A stretch of 64,000 bases of DNA from Enterobacter hormaechei subsp. hoffmannii (GTDB lineage Bacteria; Pseudomonadota; Gammaproteobacteria; Enterobacterales; Enterobacteriaceae): assembly GCF_001729745.1 (NCBI RefSeq), contig NZ_CP017186.1, positions 2,604,001-2,668,000 of the forward strand. The letters are read 5' to 3'. Every line of letters starts with the position of its first letter. Positions within the stretch are counted from its first letter, which is position 1. The notes below the pieces were generated by a model. The model was not told where the DNA came from. It worked only from the letters and a program-made list of their open reading frames with translations, and did not search any database. Below are positions 37,667 through 48,847 of the stretch, piece after piece. A program made the position numbers and the translations under genes.

Positions 37667-39715
37667 TTATTTTGTCGGAGCAGGTTGTACGGCAGGTTTC
37701 TCTTTTTCCAGCTTCGCGAGATCAAGCGCGATATGCACCGTCTCGTCCAGATACGGATCGGGCTCCTGGTAATCCTTAGGCAGATCGTCCAGTTTTTTGA
37801 GCAGAGGCTTGCCTTCACGTTTGAAGCGATCGTTGATACGCGCCAGACGTGTCGCGTCATCTTCATTATTCTCTTTCTCACGCTGGGCGTAGTTCAGAGA
37901 GACAATGTTCCGTTTCGCTTTCAGAGCGTTGAAACGCGCGATGTCCTTCATGATGTACTGGAATTCCGGATCCTTCCCGATGCGGTCGTTGTGATTTTTC
38001 AGCAGTTCCGGACCGAACTGTTTCATATCACCCGATTTCACGAATGTCGCGGCATCAATGCTATCCCACGGCAGCGCGTTATCTTCAAACTTCTCGCCCG
38101 TTTCCGTCTCTTCGGTACCTGTCGGCATCATGATGTCCGGCGTCACGCCTTTGCGCTGCGTACTGCCGCCGTTAACACGGTAAAACTTCTGAATGGTGTA
38201 CTGTACTGAGCCCAGCGCCGGCCATTCAGGACGCAGCATCTGGTCGTAAATACGGTTCAGAGAGCGGTACTGCTGAACGGTGCCCTTGCCAAACGTCGGT
38301 TCGCCGACGATTAACGCCCGGCCGTAATCCTGCATGGCAGCAGCGAAGATTTCCGATGCAGAGGCGCTGAAGCGATCGACCAGCACCACCAGCGGACCCT
38401 TATAGTAGACCACGCCATCGGTATCGGCATCTTCACGCACTTTACCGTTGTTATCGCGCACCTGAACCACCGGGCCAGACGGGATAAACAGCCCTGAGAG
38501 CGAGACGGCCTCGGTCAATGCCCCGCCGCCGTTGCTGCGCAGGTCGATGATCACACTGCTGACATTCTGCTTTTCAAGCTTCTGGAGCTGCACTTTTACA
38601 TCATCGGTCAGGCCAACGTAGAAGCCAGGGATATCCAGAACGCCAACCTTCTCTTTACCCACGGTTTTCACCGACATTTTCACCGCGCGATCTTCCAGAC
38701 GGATACGCTCACGGGTCAGAGTAACGATACGGGTTTTGGTCCCCTTTCCGGCAGGCAGGATCTCCAGGCGAACTTTGCTGCCCTTCGGCCCTTTGATCAA
38801 CGCAACTACGTCATCAAGTCGCCAGCCAATCACGTCCACCATGCTCTTTCCAGTTTGACCTACACCGACAATACGGTCGCCTACGCTGATCGCTTTGCTT
38901 TTCGACGCAGGGCCACCGGCCACCATGGAGTTGATAACGGTGTAGTCATCATCCATCTGAAGCACAGCACCGATACCTTCCAGAGACAGGCTCATTTCGG
39001 TATTGAACTGTTCGGTGTTACGTGGAGAGAGATAATTAGTGTGCGGATCAATTTCGTGCGCAAACGCGGTCATCGCCAGCGAGAAAACATCTTCACTGTT
39101 GGTCTGCGCCAGACGACGAATTGCGAATTTGTAGCGACGGTTTAACGTCTCACGGATCTCTTTCTCGTCTTTGCCTGTGAGCTTGAGGCTCAGTTCGTCA
39201 TATTTGACTTTTCCGTCCCACAGCGCATTCAGTTCAGCCTCATCTTTCGGCCATGGCGCTTTGCTGCGGTCCAGATTAAAGGTGTCGTTGCCGGTGAAGT
39301 CCATCGGACGTTCCAGCACTTTCAGCGCGTATTGATAACGCTCAAAACGGCGCTTTTGCGATAAGTTGTACAGATCGTAGAAAAGATCCAGCTTTCCGGA
39401 GCGCAGCTCATCACCCACTTCGGATTTGCGTTTAGCGAACTGTTCGACATCGCTGGCCAGCAGTACGTTATGGCTGTAATCCAGCAAGTTCAGATAACGG
39501 TCAAAGATTTTGGCCGAAAAGGCCTGATCGAGATCGAACTGACGATAGTGCGAACGAGTAAAGCGCGACGTCACGCGCTCACTCACCGTCGCGTGCTGAG
39601 TTTCTTCCTTAAGAACCGGAATTTGATCAACACGCGTAATATCGTCCACAGCGAAAGCGTGGCCTGTTATAGCAAACAGGCCAGCCAGCGCGGTGAGCTT
39701 AAAAAAAGTGTTCAT
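37667..39715 (-). CDS. prc: Tail-specific protease Prc (Tsp)
   Basis: Periplasmic C-terminal processing protease that matures FtsI and degrades SsrA-tagged and envelope proteins, working with NlpI on MepS. 682 residues, including a signal peptide (cleavage likely after GHAFA near residue 20). PDZ domain about 240-325 (GVGQTGKSMVDVIGWRLDD), catalytic Ser in DRFSASASEIFAAAM near 450 and Lys in TFGKGTVQQ near 477. ATG at 39715 matches the family start; the open frame runs 16 codons upstream. proQ stops 19 bp before it. Confidence 0.97.
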   Translation of the reverse strand: MNTFFKLTALAGLFAITGHAFAVDDITRVDQIPVLKEETQHATVSERVTSRFTRSHYRQFDLDQAFSAKIFDRYLNLLDYSHNVLLASDVEQFAKRKSEVGDELRSGKLDLFYDLYNLSQKRRFERYQYALKVLERPMDFTGNDTFNLDRSKAPWPKDEAELNALWDGKVKYDELSLKLTGKDEKEIRETLNRRYKFAIRRLAQTNSEDVFSLAMTAFAHEIDPHTNYLSPRNTEQFNTEMSLSLEGIGAVLQMDDDYTVINSMVAGGPASKSKAISVGDRIVGVGQTGKSMVDVIGWRLDDVVALIKGPKGSKVRLEILPAGKGTKTRIVTLTRERIRLEDRAVKMSVKTVGKEKVGVLDIPGFYVGLTDDVKVQLQKLEKQNVSSVIIDLRSNGGGALTEAVSLSGLFIPSGPVVQVRDNNGKVREDADTDGVVYYKGPLVVLVDRFSASASEIFAAAMQDYGRALIVGEPTFGKGTVQQYRSLNRIYDQMLRPEWPALGSVQYTIQKFYRVNGGSTQRKGVTPDIMMPTGTEETETGEKFEDNALPWDSIDAATFVKSGDMKQFGPELLKNHNDRIGKDPEFQYIMKDIARFNALKAKRNIVSLNYAQREKENNEDDATRLARINDRFKREGKPLLKKLDDLPKDYQEPDPYLDETVHIALDLAKLEKEKPAVQPAPTK

Positions 39716-39734
39716 GCCAGGCTCGGCCTCCGTT

Positions 39735-40421
39735 TCAGAACAACAAGTGTTCTGCGCGTACAATCATTGACATACCAGAAGTCAGCTGTACACGAACGCC
39801 ATCTTTGGTGATTTCCAGTACGGTGGCATCCATCGCATTGTTACCCGCTTTAACCTTCAGAGACTGACCTACGCTCAGGGCGTTGATGTCCGAAACTGGG
39901 GTGTGGCGCGGCTCTTCGCGCGGCGCACGTGGGGCTTTAGCTGCTGGTTTGTCAGCACGCGGTTTGCGATCGTTATTTTCAGTACGACGCGGTGCCGGAC
40001 GCGGTTTACGCTCGCGACGAGGGGCGTCTTCCTGACCGTTTGCCGCTGCGGCTTCGCGTTTTTTGGCCTGCTGTTCAGCACGCTGTGCCTGAACGCGAGC
40101 TTTGGCTTCTTCAAGCTGCTTACGCGCATGTTCTACGTGCTGCTCGTCCAGCTCACCACACGGGTTGCCGTCAAGGTCGACACGGGTCGCACCCGGCTTG
40201 ATACCGTACAGGTAACGCCAGCTCGAGGTATAAAGGCGCAAGGCAGAACGAAGCTGCGTTTTGCTGAGGTTCATCTCCCCCTCAACGCGCGCGACCAGAT
40301 CCTGAAAGATACCGACTTTCAGAGGACGCGCTTCCCCTTCAGCGCTGAAGCACTGCGGGAAACGCTCGGCCAGAAATGCGATAACTTCTTTACTGCTATT
40401 CAACTTAGGTTGATTTTCCAT
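39735..40421 (-). CDS. proQ: RNA chaperone ProQ
   Basis: 228-residue global RNA-binding protein. N-terminal FinO-like domain about 1-120 ([39 protein letters not shown]), a basic Lys/Arg/Pro/Ala linker about 120-175, and a C-terminal Tudor-like domain ([20 protein letters not shown]). Upstream of prc in the same operon, as in E. coli. Confidence 0.97.
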   Translation of the reverse strand: MENQPKLNSSKEVIAFLAERFPQCFSAEGEARPLKVGIFQDLVARVEGEMNLSKTQLRSALRLYTSSWRYLYGIKPGATRVDLDGNPCGELDEQHVEHARKQLEEAKARVQAQRAEQQAKKREAAAANGQEDAPRRERKPRPAPRRTENNDRKPRADKPAAKAPRAPREEPRHTPVSDINALSVGQSLKVKAGNNAMDATVLEITKDGVRVQLTSGMSMIVRAEHLLF

Positions 40422-40517
40422 GAAATTTCCTGATTACAACGGACGTTGCCAACAAGCGCAGGCATGAACAGGCGACATTATAATGACGCTATCAGTAAAT
40501 GCTACGTTATCCGTTGA

Positions 40518-41015
40518 TTATCCTGCGACGCTCGCAAAGAATTTATGATAATCGGTCTCTGCCAGAACATTTTCCAGGTTTGCGGCCAACGCGCGCAGCC
40601 CCTGCTCATCCTCGGCAGTAAAGCGGCTGAAGACCGTGCTGTCGATATCCAGAACGCCAATAATCTGATTTTTAACCACCAGCGGCAGTACGATTTCAGA
40701 ATTGCTGCTGGCATCGCAGGCAATGTGGCCGTCAAACGCATGTACATCTTCGACACGCTGAACCTGACGGGTCGCCACTGCGGTACCGCACACGCCGCGA
40801 CCTACCGGGATGCGTACGCAGGCGAGTTTCCCCTGGAAAGGCCCCAGCACCAGCGTGTCGCCTTCCAGCAGATAAAAGCCCGCCCAGTTCACGTCAGAAA
40901 GGCGTTCGAACAGTAACGCACTGGTATTTGCCAGAGTGGCTAAGAAACTGGTTTCCCCTGCCATTAATGCCTTAAAATCGCGATTCAGATCCGCGTAGAA
41001 TTCTGTTTTGTTCAT
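40518..41015 (-). CDS. msrC: Free methionine-(R)-sulfoxide reductase
   Basis: 165-residue GAF-domain enzyme (YebR) that reduces free methionine-R-sulfoxide in the cytoplasm. The three cysteines used in catalysis are at 66, 76 and 100 (GKLACVRIPVGRGVCGTAVA, HIACDASS). GAF features NWAGFYLL near 43 and LGVLDIDS-like IIGVLDIDS near 120. Upstream of proQ on the same strand and divergent from letA. Confidence 0.95.
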   Translation of the reverse strand: MNKTEFYADLNRDFKALMAGETSFLATLANTSALLFERLSDVNWAGFYLLEGDTLVLGPFQGKLACVRIPVGRGVCGTAVATRQVQRVEDVHAFDGHIACDASSNSEIVLPLVVKNQIIGVLDIDSTVFSRFTAEDEQGLRALAANLENVLAETDYHKFFASVAG

Positions 41016-41147
41016 TATTCAATCACTTAGTTATCTTACATAATTACCGCATAGCCTATTAAAATAAGCATTAAATGCGCTCATGCTCAAGATGAATCCG
41101 TTCATGAGTTATTATAACTTTCAACAATACTTATCTGTGTGCGACTG

Positions 41148-42431
41148 ATGGCCCTAAAAACACCCCAAATTACGCCGACAAGAAAGATCGTTGTCCGTAC
41201 GGTAAGCCAGGCTCTGCCTCGTGCACATTATCAGCGTTGTCCCCAGTGCGATACGCTTTTTATGTTGCCGAAGATGAAATCGCACCAAAGTGCTTTTTGC
41301 CCTTGCTGCGATGCCAAAATTCGCGATGGCCGGGACTGGTCATTGACGCGTCTGGCGGCAATGGCGGTTACCATGCTGCTGCTGATGCCGTTCGCCTGGA
41401 CCGAGCCGCTGTTAAAGCTCTACCTGCTTGGCGTGCGTATTGACGCTAACGTATTGCAGGGGATCTGGCAGATGACGCGCGAGGGCGATCCGCTCACCGG
41501 CGCTATGGTGCTGTTCTGCGTCGTCGGCGCACCGCTGGTGCTGGTCGCGGCAATTGCCTACCTGTGGTTTGGCAACATTCTGGGGATGAACCTGCGCCCT
41601 GTCCTGCTCATGCTGGAAAAGCTCAAGGAGTGGGTGATGCTGGACATCTATCTGGTGGGCGTCGGCGTGGCCTCCATTAAGGTGCAGGATTATGCGTTTT
41701 TACAACCCGGCATTGGCCTTTTTGCGTTTATTTCACTGGTCCTGCTGAGTATTTTGACCCTGATTCATCTGAATGTTGAACAGCTTTGGGAGCGATTTTA
41801 CCCTCAGCGTCCCGCGACCCGGCCTGATGAAAACCTGCGCGTCTGCCTGGGGTGCCATTACACCGGTTTTCCGGATAAACGCGGGAGGTGTCCTCGCTGC
41901 CACATTCCGTTAAGATTGCGGCGCAACAACAGCCTGCAAAAATGCTGGGCGGCGCTTATCGCCTCACTGATATTTTTATTCCCGGCCAATATGCTGCCGA
42001 TCTCCGTAATTTATGTGAACGGCGCCCGACAGGAAGATACTATCCTTTCGGGGATTATCTCTCTGGCGCACAGTAACGTGGGGGTTGCCGCCATTGTGTT
42101 CATCGCCAGTATTCTGGTGCCCTTTACCAAAGTGGTGGTGATGTTTACGCTACTTATCAGCATTCACTTTAAATGCGAACAAGGACTACGCACCCGCATC
42201 CTGCTTCTGCGATTCGTGACCTGGATTGGTCGCTGGTCGATGTTGGATCTGTTCGTGATTTCGCTGATGATGTCGCTCATCAATCGCGATCAGTTACTTG
42301 CTTTTACCATGGGACCCGCAGCTTTTTATTTCGGCTCTGCGGTGATATTGACTATTCTTGCAGTGGAATGGCTGGACAGCCGCTTACTTTGGGACGCACA
42401 TGAGTCAGGAAACGCCCGCTTCGCCGACTGA
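41148..42431 (+). CDS. letA: Lipid transport membrane protein LetA (YebS, PqiA-like)
   Basis: Inner-membrane partner of the MCE protein LetB in lipid traffic across the envelope. About 427 residues: two zinc-ribbon-like segments (CPQCDTLF...CPCCDAKI near residue 30-60 and CLGCHYTG...CPRCHIPL near 230-255) each followed by a four-helix PqiA domain. ATG at 41148 matches the family start; GTG at 41139 is in frame. letB begins inside its last 32 bases. Confidence 0.95.
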   Translation: MALKTPQITPTRKIVVRTVSQALPRAHYQRCPQCDTLFMLPKMKSHQSAFCPCCDAKIRDGRDWSLTRLAAMAVTMLLLMPFAWTEPLLKLYLLGVRIDANVLQGIWQMTREGDPLTGAMVLFCVVGAPLVLVAAIAYLWFGNILGMNLRPVLLMLEKLKEWVMLDIYLVGVGVASIKVQDYAFLQPGIGLFAFISLVLLSILTLIHLNVEQLWERFYPQRPATRPDENLRVCLGCHYTGFPDKRGRCPRCHIPLRLRRNNSLQKCWAALIASLIFLFPANMLPISVIYVNGARQEDTILSGIISLAHSNVGVAAIVFIASILVPFTKVVVMFTLLISIHFKCEQGLRTRILLLRFVTWIGRWSMLDLFVISLMMSLINRDQLLAFTMGPAAFYFGSAVILTILAVEWLDSRLLWDAHESGNARFAD

Positions 42432-45033
42432 AGCGAGAATTAAAACAAAACGCCGCATTTCGCCATTCTGGTTGCTGCCTGTCATCGCGCTGATGATCGC
42501 AGGCTGGCTTATCTGGACGAGCTATGAAGATCGCGGAAGTACCATCACGATTGATTTCCAGTCTGCGGACGGCATTGTCGCCGGACGTACCCCCGTTCGC
42601 TTCCAGGGGGTGGAAGTGGGTACCGTGCAGGATATTTCCCTCGGCAAAGGGCTGAACAAAATCCAGGTCCGGGCGAGCATTAAGTCTGACATGCAGGATG
42701 CCCTGCGCGCCGAAACGCAGTTCTGGCTGGTCACGCCTAAAGCCTCCCTGGCTGGCGTTTCCGGGCTGGATGCGCTTGTGGGCGGTAACTATATCGGCAT
42801 GATGCCTGGCAAAGGTGAGCCACAGGATCACTTTGTTGCGCTGGATACCCAGCCGAAATATCGGCTTAATAACGGCGATCTGATGATCCACCTCCGCGCG
42901 CCGGATTTGGGCTCGCTGAACAGTGGTTCTCTGGTCTATTTCCGCAAAATTCCGGTTGGCCGCGTTTACGACTACGCCATTAACCCGAACAAAGATGGCG
43001 TGACCATTGATGTACTGATCGATCGCCGTTTTACCAACCTGGTAAAAAAAGGCAGCCGCTTCTGGAACGTCTCCGGCGTCGATGCTGACCTGAGCTTAAG
43101 CGGTGCGAAAGTGAAGCTTGAGAGCCTGGCGGCGCTGGTGAATGGCGCTATCGCCTTCGACTCACCTGTTGACTCCAGCCCTGCCGCCGCAGAGGATACC
43201 TTTGGTCTGTACGCCGACCTGGCACACAGCCAGCGCGGTGTCATCGTCAAGTTGACCCTGCCGGATGCCAAAGGCCTGAAAGCCGGTTCGACCCCGCTGA
43301 TGTACCAGGGTTTAGAGGTCGGGCAACTGACAAAATTAACCCTCAACGCGGGCGGCTCCGTTACCGGCGAAATGACGGTGGATCCGAGCGTTGTGGACCT
43401 CCTGCGGGAAAAAACACGCATCGAGCTGCGTAATCCGAAGCTCTCCCTCAGCGACGCTAGCATCAGTTCCCTGCTGACGGGAAGCACCTTTGAGCTGATC
43501 CCCGGTGAAGGTGCGCCGAATAAAAACTTTGTCATCGCGCCGGCGGATAAAGCTCTGCTGCAAAAACCGGGCGTGTTGACGGTTAAGCTGAATGCGCCGG
43601 AAAGCTATGGTATCGAAGCCGGTCAACCGCTAATCCTGCACGGTGTGCAGGTGGGTCAGGTTCTGGAACGAAAGCTGACGGAAAAAGGGGTCTCCTTCTC
43701 CGCCGCCATCGATCCGCAGTACGGCAACCTTGTGCACGGCGACAGTAAATTTGTGGTGAACAGCCGGGTCGACGTGAAGGTGGGTCTGGACGGCGTTGAG
43801 TTCCTCGGCGCCAGCGCCAGCGAGTGGGTTAACGGCGGGATCCGCATTCTGCCGGGCAGCAAAGGCGCGCTGCGTGAGAGCTATCCACTGTTCGCCAATC
43901 TGGACAAAGCCATTGAAAACAGCCTCGGCGACCTGCCGACCACCACGCTGACCTTAAGCGCTGAAACGCTGCCGGATGTCCAGGCAGGCTCCGTCGTGCT
44001 TTATCGTAAGTTTGAGGTCGGAGAAGTGATCACCGTTCGTCCTCGTGCGGACGCGTTTGATATCGAACTGCATATCAAGCCGGAGTATCGCAAGCTGCTC
44101 ACGCCAAACAGCGTGTTCTGGGCTGAAGGCGGCGCGAAAGTGCAGCTCAATGGCAACGGGCTGACCGTACAGGCGTCTCCCCTCTCCCGTGCCCTGCGCG
44201 GTGCGATCAGCTTCGATAACCTGAGCGGCGCGGGCGGCAACATGCGTAAAGGTGACAAGCGGATCCTCTTCCCGTCTGAAACCGCGGCGCGCGCCGTCGG
44301 GGGACAGATTACCCTGCACACCTTTGATGCCGGTAAACTGGCAGAAGGCATGCCTATCCGCTATCTCGGAATTGATATCGGGCAGGTTCAGAAGCTGACG
44401 CTGATCACCGCGCGCAATGAAGTTCAGGCTACCGCCGTGCTTTATCCGGAATATGTACAGACGTTCGCCCGGGCAGGCTCGCGCTTCTCGGTGGTTACGC
44501 CGCAAATTTCTGCCGCAGGGGTTGAGCATCTCGACACCATACTTCAGCCGTACATTAACGTTGAACCGGGTCGGGGCAACGCGCGTCGTGAGTTTGAGTT
44601 GCAGGAGGCGACCATCACCGATTCCCGTTATCTAGACGGTCTGAGCATTGTGGTTGAAGTACCGGAAGCCGGTTCGCTGGGCATCGGTACGCCGGTCCTG
44701 TTCCGCGGTATTGAAGTGGGGACAGTAACAAGCCTGACGCTGGGTAATCTGTCCGATCGCGTGATGGTTGGCCTGCGCATCAGCCAGCGTTATCAGCATC
44801 TGGTTCGCAACAACTCAGTGTTCTGGCTCGCTTCAGGCTACTCGCTGGACTTCGGCCTGACCGGTGGCGTGGTCAAAACGGGGACCTTTAACCAGTTCAT
44901 TCGCGGCGGCATTGCCTTCGCGACGCCGCCTGGCACGCCTCTGGCGCCTAAGGCGCAGGCAGGAAAACACTTCCTGCTGCTGGAAAGTGAACCGAAAGAG
45001 TGGCGCGAATGGGGAACGGCGCTGCCGCGTTAA
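42400..45033 (+). CDS. letB: MCE tunnel protein LetB (YebT)
   Basis: 877-residue, inner-membrane-anchored protein that stacks seven MCE rings into a periplasm-spanning lipid tunnel. One TM helix (about 25-43, [17 protein letters not shown]) is followed by repeated MCE units, recognised by recurring G-x-PV-x-x-x-G-x-E-V-G-T-V motifs: [78 protein letters not shown] and [13 protein letters not shown], exactly seven. Overlaps letA by 32 bp, so expression is coupled. Confidence 0.97.
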   Translation: MSQETPASPTEARIKTKRRISPFWLLPVIALMIAGWLIWTSYEDRGSTITIDFQSADGIVAGRTPVRFQGVEVGTVQDISLGKGLNKIQVRASIKSDMQDALRAETQFWLVTPKASLAGVSGLDALVGGNYIGMMPGKGEPQDHFVALDTQPKYRLNNGDLMIHLRAPDLGSLNSGSLVYFRKIPVGRVYDYAINPNKDGVTIDVLIDRRFTNLVKKGSRFWNVSGVDADLSLSGAKVKLESLAALVNGAIAFDSPVDSSPAAAEDTFGLYADLAHSQRGVIVKLTLPDAKGLKAGSTPLMYQGLEVGQLTKLTLNAGGSVTGEMTVDPSVVDLLREKTRIELRNPKLSLSDASISSLLTGSTFELIPGEGAPNKNFVIAPADKALLQKPGVLTVKLNAPESYGIEAGQPLILHGVQVGQVLERKLTEKGVSFSAAIDPQYGNLVHGDSKFVVNSRVDVKVGLDGVEFLGASASEWVNGGIRILPGSKGALRESYPLFANLDKAIENSLGDLPTTTLTLSAETLPDVQAGSVVLYRKFEVGEVITVRPRADAFDIELHIKPEYRKLLTPNSVFWAEGGAKVQLNGNGLTVQASPLSRALRGAISFDNLSGAGGNMRKGDKRILFPSETAARAVGGQITLHTFDAGKLAEGMPIRYLGIDIGQVQKLTLITARNEVQATAVLYPEYVQTFARAGSRFSVVTPQISAAGVEHLDTILQPYINVEPGRGNARREFELQEATITDSRYLDGLSIVVEVPEAGSLGIGTPVLFRGIEVGTVTSLTLGNLSDRVMVGLRISQRYQHLVRNNSVFWLASGYSLDFGLTGGVVKTGTFNQFIRGGIAFATPPGTPLAPKAQAGKHFLLLESEPKEWREWGTALPR

Positions 45034-45110
45034 TCTCGCAGGCTCCGGTGTCAACGCGCCGGAGCCTTTATGTTACACTGCGCGCCTGAATGTTTCCCTG
45101 TGGTGTGCCC

Positions 45111-46553
45111 GTGGCTCAAAACTCCGTATTTCTTCCTGAACAATTCCTCGCACAGATGCGCGAGGCGCTTCCTGCTCATCTCTCTTTCGACGATTTCGTC
45201 GCCGCCTGCCAGCGGCCTTTGCGTCGAAGTATTCGCGTCAATACGCTGAAAATCAGCGTCGGAGCGTTTCTGGATCTCGTCTCCTCCTACGGCTGGCAGC
45301 TGACGCCGGTGCCGTGGTGTGAGGAAGGGTTCTGGATCGAGCGGGATGACGAGGAGAGCCTGCCGCTCGGCAGCACCGCCGAGCACCTGAGCGGGCTGTT
45401 TTATATTCAGGAAGCCAGCTCCATGCTGCCGGTTGCCGCGCTGTTTGCCGACGGAAACCAGCCTGAGCGGGTGATGGATGTCGCGGCGGCGCCGGGCTCT
45501 AAAACCACGCAAATTGCCGCCCGGATGAACAACCGCGGCGCGATCCTCGCCAACGAATTTTCCGCCAGCCGCGTCAAAGTCCTGCACGCCAATATCAGCC
45601 GCTGCGGGATCCACAACGTCGCGTTAACACACTTCGACGGTCGCGTGTTTGGCGCTGCCTTGCCGGAAGCTTTTGATGCCATCCTGCTCGACGCGCCCTG
45701 CTCCGGCGAAGGCGTAGTGCGTAAAGATCCTGATGCGTTAAAAAACTGGTCCGTTGAAAGCAACCTGGAGATCGCCGCCACGCAGCGTGGACTGATCGAC
45801 AGTGCGTTTCATGCCCTGCGCCCCGGTGGAACGCTGGTTTACTCCACCTGCACGCTGAATCGCGATGAAAACGAGGACGTCTGCCTGTGGCTCAGGCAAC
45901 GCTATGCGGATGCCGTCGAGTTTCTGCCGCTGGACACCCTCTTCGATTCGGCCAGTCACGCGGCCACCCCTGAAGGCTTCCTGCACGTCTTCCCGCAGAT
46001 TTACGATTGCGAGGGGTTCTTTGTCGCACGACTGCGTAAAACCCGCGCCGTCGATCCGCTGCCTGTCCCTAAGTTTAAGGTCGGCAACTTCCCGTTCACG
46101 CCGGTCAAAGGCCGTGAGGCGGCACAGGCGCAAGCGGCTGCCAGCAAAGTGGGACTGCACTGGGATGAGAGCCTGCGCCTCTGGATGCGTGACAAAGAGC
46201 TGTGGCTGTTCCCGGTCAACATCGAACCGCTGATTGGTAAGGTGCGTTTCTCCCGCCTCGGTATTCGCCTGGCGGAGATCCACAACAAAGGATATCGCTG
46301 GCAGCACGAAGCGGTCATTGCGCTGGCCGGCAATGAGAACACCTTCGCCCTGACGCATCATGAAGCGGAAGAGTGGTATCGCGGTCGTGACGTTTACCCG
46401 GAAGACGGCCCGTCACAGGATGAAGTCATCGTGACGTATCAGGGCTATCCGCTCGGGCTGGCGAAAAAAGTCGGCTCGCGGCTGAAAAACAGCTACCCGC
46501 GTGAACTGGTACGCGATGGTCGCCTGTTTACCGGTAACAGCCGCACTGACTGA
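45111..46553 (+). CDS. rsmF: 16S rRNA (cytosine1407-C5)-methyltransferase RsmF
   Basis: 480-residue NSUN-family enzyme (YebU) that methylates C1407. SAM site [11 protein letters not shown] near residue 125, catalytic Cys motifs [13 protein letters not shown] near 200 and [13 protein letters not shown] near 245; C-terminal PUA-like part. Start is GTG at 45111 giving the family MAQ N-terminus; further upstream ATG at 45090 is possible. Confidence 0.95.
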   Translation: MAQNSVFLPEQFLAQMREALPAHLSFDDFVAACQRPLRRSIRVNTLKISVGAFLDLVSSYGWQLTPVPWCEEGFWIERDDEESLPLGSTAEHLSGLFYIQEASSMLPVAALFADGNQPERVMDVAAAPGSKTTQIAARMNNRGAILANEFSASRVKVLHANISRCGIHNVALTHFDGRVFGAALPEAFDAILLDAPCSGEGVVRKDPDALKNWSVESNLEIAATQRGLIDSAFHALRPGGTLVYSTCTLNRDENEDVCLWLRQRYADAVEFLPLDTLFDSASHAATPEGFLHVFPQIYDCEGFFVARLRKTRAVDPLPVPKFKVGNFPFTPVKGREAAQAQAAASKVGLHWDESLRLWMRDKELWLFPVNIEPLIGKVRFSRLGIRLAEIHNKGYRWQHEAVIALAGNENTFALTHHEAEEWYRGRDVYPEDGPSQDEVIVTYQGYPLGLAKKVGSRLKNSYPRELVRDGRLFTGNSRTD

Positions 46554-46657
46554 AAAAACGCATTTTTTTACTGGCGATTTCTCTCTCCTTGTCTAGGATC
46601 AAAAATGGATGACTGCACTGGTCATACCAGATTTTGGGCAACAAACCGGAGAGCATT

Positions 46658-46897
46658 ATGACGAAAACCAGCGTACGCATTGGCGCTTTTGAAATCGACG
46701 ACGCTGAATTGCGCGGCGAAGCACAAGGCGAACGAACGTTAAGTATTCCCTGCAAATCCGATCCGGATTTGTGCATGCAACTGGACGCCTGGGATGCAGA
46801 TACCAGCGTCCCGGCGATCCTTGATGGGGAACATTCCGTTCTGTACCGTGAACATTACGACAGTAAAACCGATGCCTGGGTCTTGCGTCTTGCATAA
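46658..46897 (+). CDS. yebV: YebV family protein
   Basis: 79-residue DUF1480 protein of unknown function. It reads MTKTSVRIGAFEIDDAEL and contains PCKSDPDLCMQLDAWD, then HSVLYREHYDSKTDAWVLRL, like E. coli YebV. CGGAGAGCATT is the ribosome site. It has its own gap after rsmF and a terminator follows. Confidence 0.92.
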   Translation: MTKTSVRIGAFEIDDAELRGEAQGERTLSIPCKSDPDLCMQLDAWDADTSVPAILDGEHSVLYREHYDSKTDAWVLRLA

Positions 46898-46906
46898 CCC
46901 AAAGAG

Positions 46907-46926
46907 AACCCGCCCGAAGGCGGGTT
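46907..46926. terminator. Terminator yebV / pphA
   Basis: Stem AACCCGCC/GGCGGGTT with a CGAA loop followed by a T-rich stretch, between converging genes. Confidence 0.75.
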
Positions 46927-46931
46927 ATTTA

Positions 46932-47576
46932 TTACTGAAGCTGCGTCAGCGTCAGAAAGCCCCCGAACACCGCTCCCGTATCAATGTAGTGCAGATTGTT
47001 GAAATCGTAGCGCTTGTCCACAGGCGTATGTCCGAACCAGAAGTGATCCGCACCGCTAATGCCCTGCCCTCTACCCACCATAAAGCCCATTAACCGGTCG
47101 CGATCCCACAGCACCCGCTGGGCATCTACCGGCTTATGCCAGGCATATTCGGCGGCGGGATAATCCGCATGAGCAATCACGTTCAGACCGTTTTTGCAGG
47201 TTATTTCAATAATGTGCGGTAAGCCCCGACACGCGTCGAGTAAATCCTTCGCCTGCTTTTGTTGAGCGACCGTAAGCCCGGTAAACCAGTTACCGCCATT
47301 TATCTTCCAGAGACTAAAATCATTATTTTCAAGCGCATCTAACGCCATTTGCTCGTGATTACCGCGTACCGCATAAAACCACTTTTCCTGCATCAGCTGT
47401 AAACATTTCACGCTGTCGGGACCGCGGTCGATAATATCCCCCACCGAGATAAGCAGATCCGAAGCAGGATTAAAATGCCGTCGTTTCAGCTCATCCATAA
47501 GCCACTGATAGCAACCATGAATATCGCTGACAACCCAGACATGACGCCAGTGTTCTCCCTCTATTTTCTGATACAT
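46932..47576 (-). CDS. pphA: Serine/threonine protein phosphatase 1 (PphA)
   Basis: 214-residue metallophosphoesterase of the PPP type. All PPP motifs are visible: SDIHG near residue 17, GDIIDRGPDS near 45, RGNHEQM near 75, and HADYP and GHTPV for later His ligands. In E. coli PphA signals protein misfolding through the CpxRA system. ATG at 47576 has AGGAGG 5 bases upstream; the frame is open further upstream. Divergent from the VirK-like gene. Confidence 0.95.
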   Translation of the reverse strand: MYQKIEGEHWRHVWVVSDIHGCYQWLMDELKRRHFNPASDLLISVGDIIDRGPDSVKCLQLMQEKWFYAVRGNHEQMALDALENNDFSLWKINGGNWFTGLTVAQQKQAKDLLDACRGLPHIIEITCKNGLNVIAHADYPAAEYAWHKPVDAQRVLWDRDRLMGFMVGRGQGISGADHFWFGHTPVDKRYDFNNLHYIDTGAVFGGFLTLTQLQ

Positions 47577-47643
47577 AACGCCTCCTGTAAGAAGTATAGC
47601 TGCCACAGAAAATGTCATGAGCCGACGTTGGATATCGCGAATC

Positions 47644-47660
47644 CAAACAAACCATAAACC
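47644..47660 (-). promoter_or_regulatory. PhoP-like box between pphA and the VirK-like gene
   Basis: On the minus strand GGTTTA-TGGTT-TGTTTG, 11 of 12 half-site bases of the PhoP box (T/G)GTTTA-N5-(T/G)GTTTA. It is 68-84 bp before pphA and 84-100 bp before the VirK-like start. PhoP control of virK is known in Salmonella; which gene is served here is open. Confidence 0.5.
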
Positions 47661-47743
47661 AGCCGGAAATAAAGATCGCTGCGCTATTAATCCCTTATTC
47701 CCTGGCCTTTAAAATAGTGCGGAATAAAAAGAGGGATTTTCAC

Positions 47744-48724
47744 GTGTCAAACATACACCTGCAAAACGATGTTTTTTATCCGCATCGCACAAATATTATT
47801 TCGGAACTGGTGAGAGGGAAACGCGTTCCCGGCCCAATCTGGCACAAACGTGATTACCGGTTAAAGTTCCTTCTGCGCTCGCTTTTATTCTGGTCCTCCA
47901 CCCATCGCATGCTGGAGGCGCTATCCGGGCGCGATGATTTCGACAGGCTGCTCACCTCTCAAATTACCTTGCCGAGCAAAACTCACCGCCAGTATCTGAT
48001 GCGTGGCCTGAACTCAAACGACCGGGCCGATGCTATCGTCAGCCACTATCAGTGGATTGATAGTCTGACAAATACCGCCCTCGCCCACGCGCTGACCAAT
48101 CCGCAAGAGGTGCCGGTTGTCCGGTTCGAGGCAAAAAACGGCGAAATCTATACCGTCCACGCCTCGTCCGCAGGTAAGGCTGAACGTGAAGGCGAAAGCA
48201 CGCTTTGGCTGCATGACAATGACAACACGCTGCTTGCCAGCCTGACGATCTGTGTCGCACGCAGTAACGGCCGTATGGTGCTGGTGATCGGCGGCCTCCA
48301 GGGTCCACGTCGTCATGTTTCACGGGAGGTGATTAAGCAGGCAACCCGTGCCTGCCATGGGCTTTTCCCGAAACGCGTGCTGATGGAGGTGATCTTCCAG
48401 CTTGCCTCACGCTCGAACATCAGCGCGATTTTTGCCGTCAGCGATGAAGGCCATGTTTTCCGCGCGTTGCGCTACCGTCTGAGCAAAGGGCGTCATTTTC
48501 ACGCCAGCTACGACGAGTTCTGGGAAGGCCTGAACGGAAAGAAACTCTCCCCCTTCTGCTGGCAGTTGCCGCTCCAGATGGAGCGTAAAGCACTGGAGGA
48601 GATTGCCAGCAAAAAACGCGCCGAATACCGTCGCCGCTTTGCGTTACTTGATGATATTGCGGCTTCCGTACATGCGCGCATTAATCCCGCAGTCGTCTCA
48701 GGCAAAATACAAACAAAAATTTAA
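47744..48724 (+). CDS. VirK/YbjX family protein (DUF535)
   Basis: About 326 residues of the VirK/YbjX family. Members help Shigella, Salmonella and others cope with antimicrobial peptides or outer-membrane changes, but the biochemical activity is unknown. Conserved parts are PGPIWHKRDYRLKFLLRSLLF near residue 28 (shown without exact limits), GGLQGPRRHVSREVIKQATRA near 195 and PKRVLMEVIFQLA near 220. No signal peptide is evident. Start GTG at 47744 with GAGGG 8 bases upstream; GTG at 47717 is possible. In E. coli K-12 no such gene lies between pphA and sdsR, so this is a lineage-specific gain or paralogue of ybjX. Confidence 0.88.
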   Translation: MSNIHLQNDVFYPHRTNIISELVRGKRVPGPIWHKRDYRLKFLLRSLLFWSSTHRMLEALSGRDDFDRLLTSQITLPSKTHRQYLMRGLNSNDRADAIVSHYQWIDSLTNTALAHALTNPQEVPVVRFEAKNGEIYTVHASSAGKAEREGESTLWLHDNDNTLLASLTICVARSNGRMVLVIGGLQGPRRHVSREVIKQATRACHGLFPKRVLMEVIFQLASRSNISAIFAVSDEGHVFRALRYRLSKGRHFHASYDEFWEGLNGKKLSPFCWQLPLQMERKALEEIASKKRAEYRRRFALLDDIAASVHARINPAVVSGKIQTKI

Positions 48725-48847
48725 CAAAACAGCCAAAAAGGACTGGACTTACGCCTGCCGGGTTGTGGTATGTTTGAAGCAGGCGCACAGGAAGTGAACC
48801 TTCTGCTGAGACGAAAACCGGATTTTATCGTTTATTTTCATGCAGAT

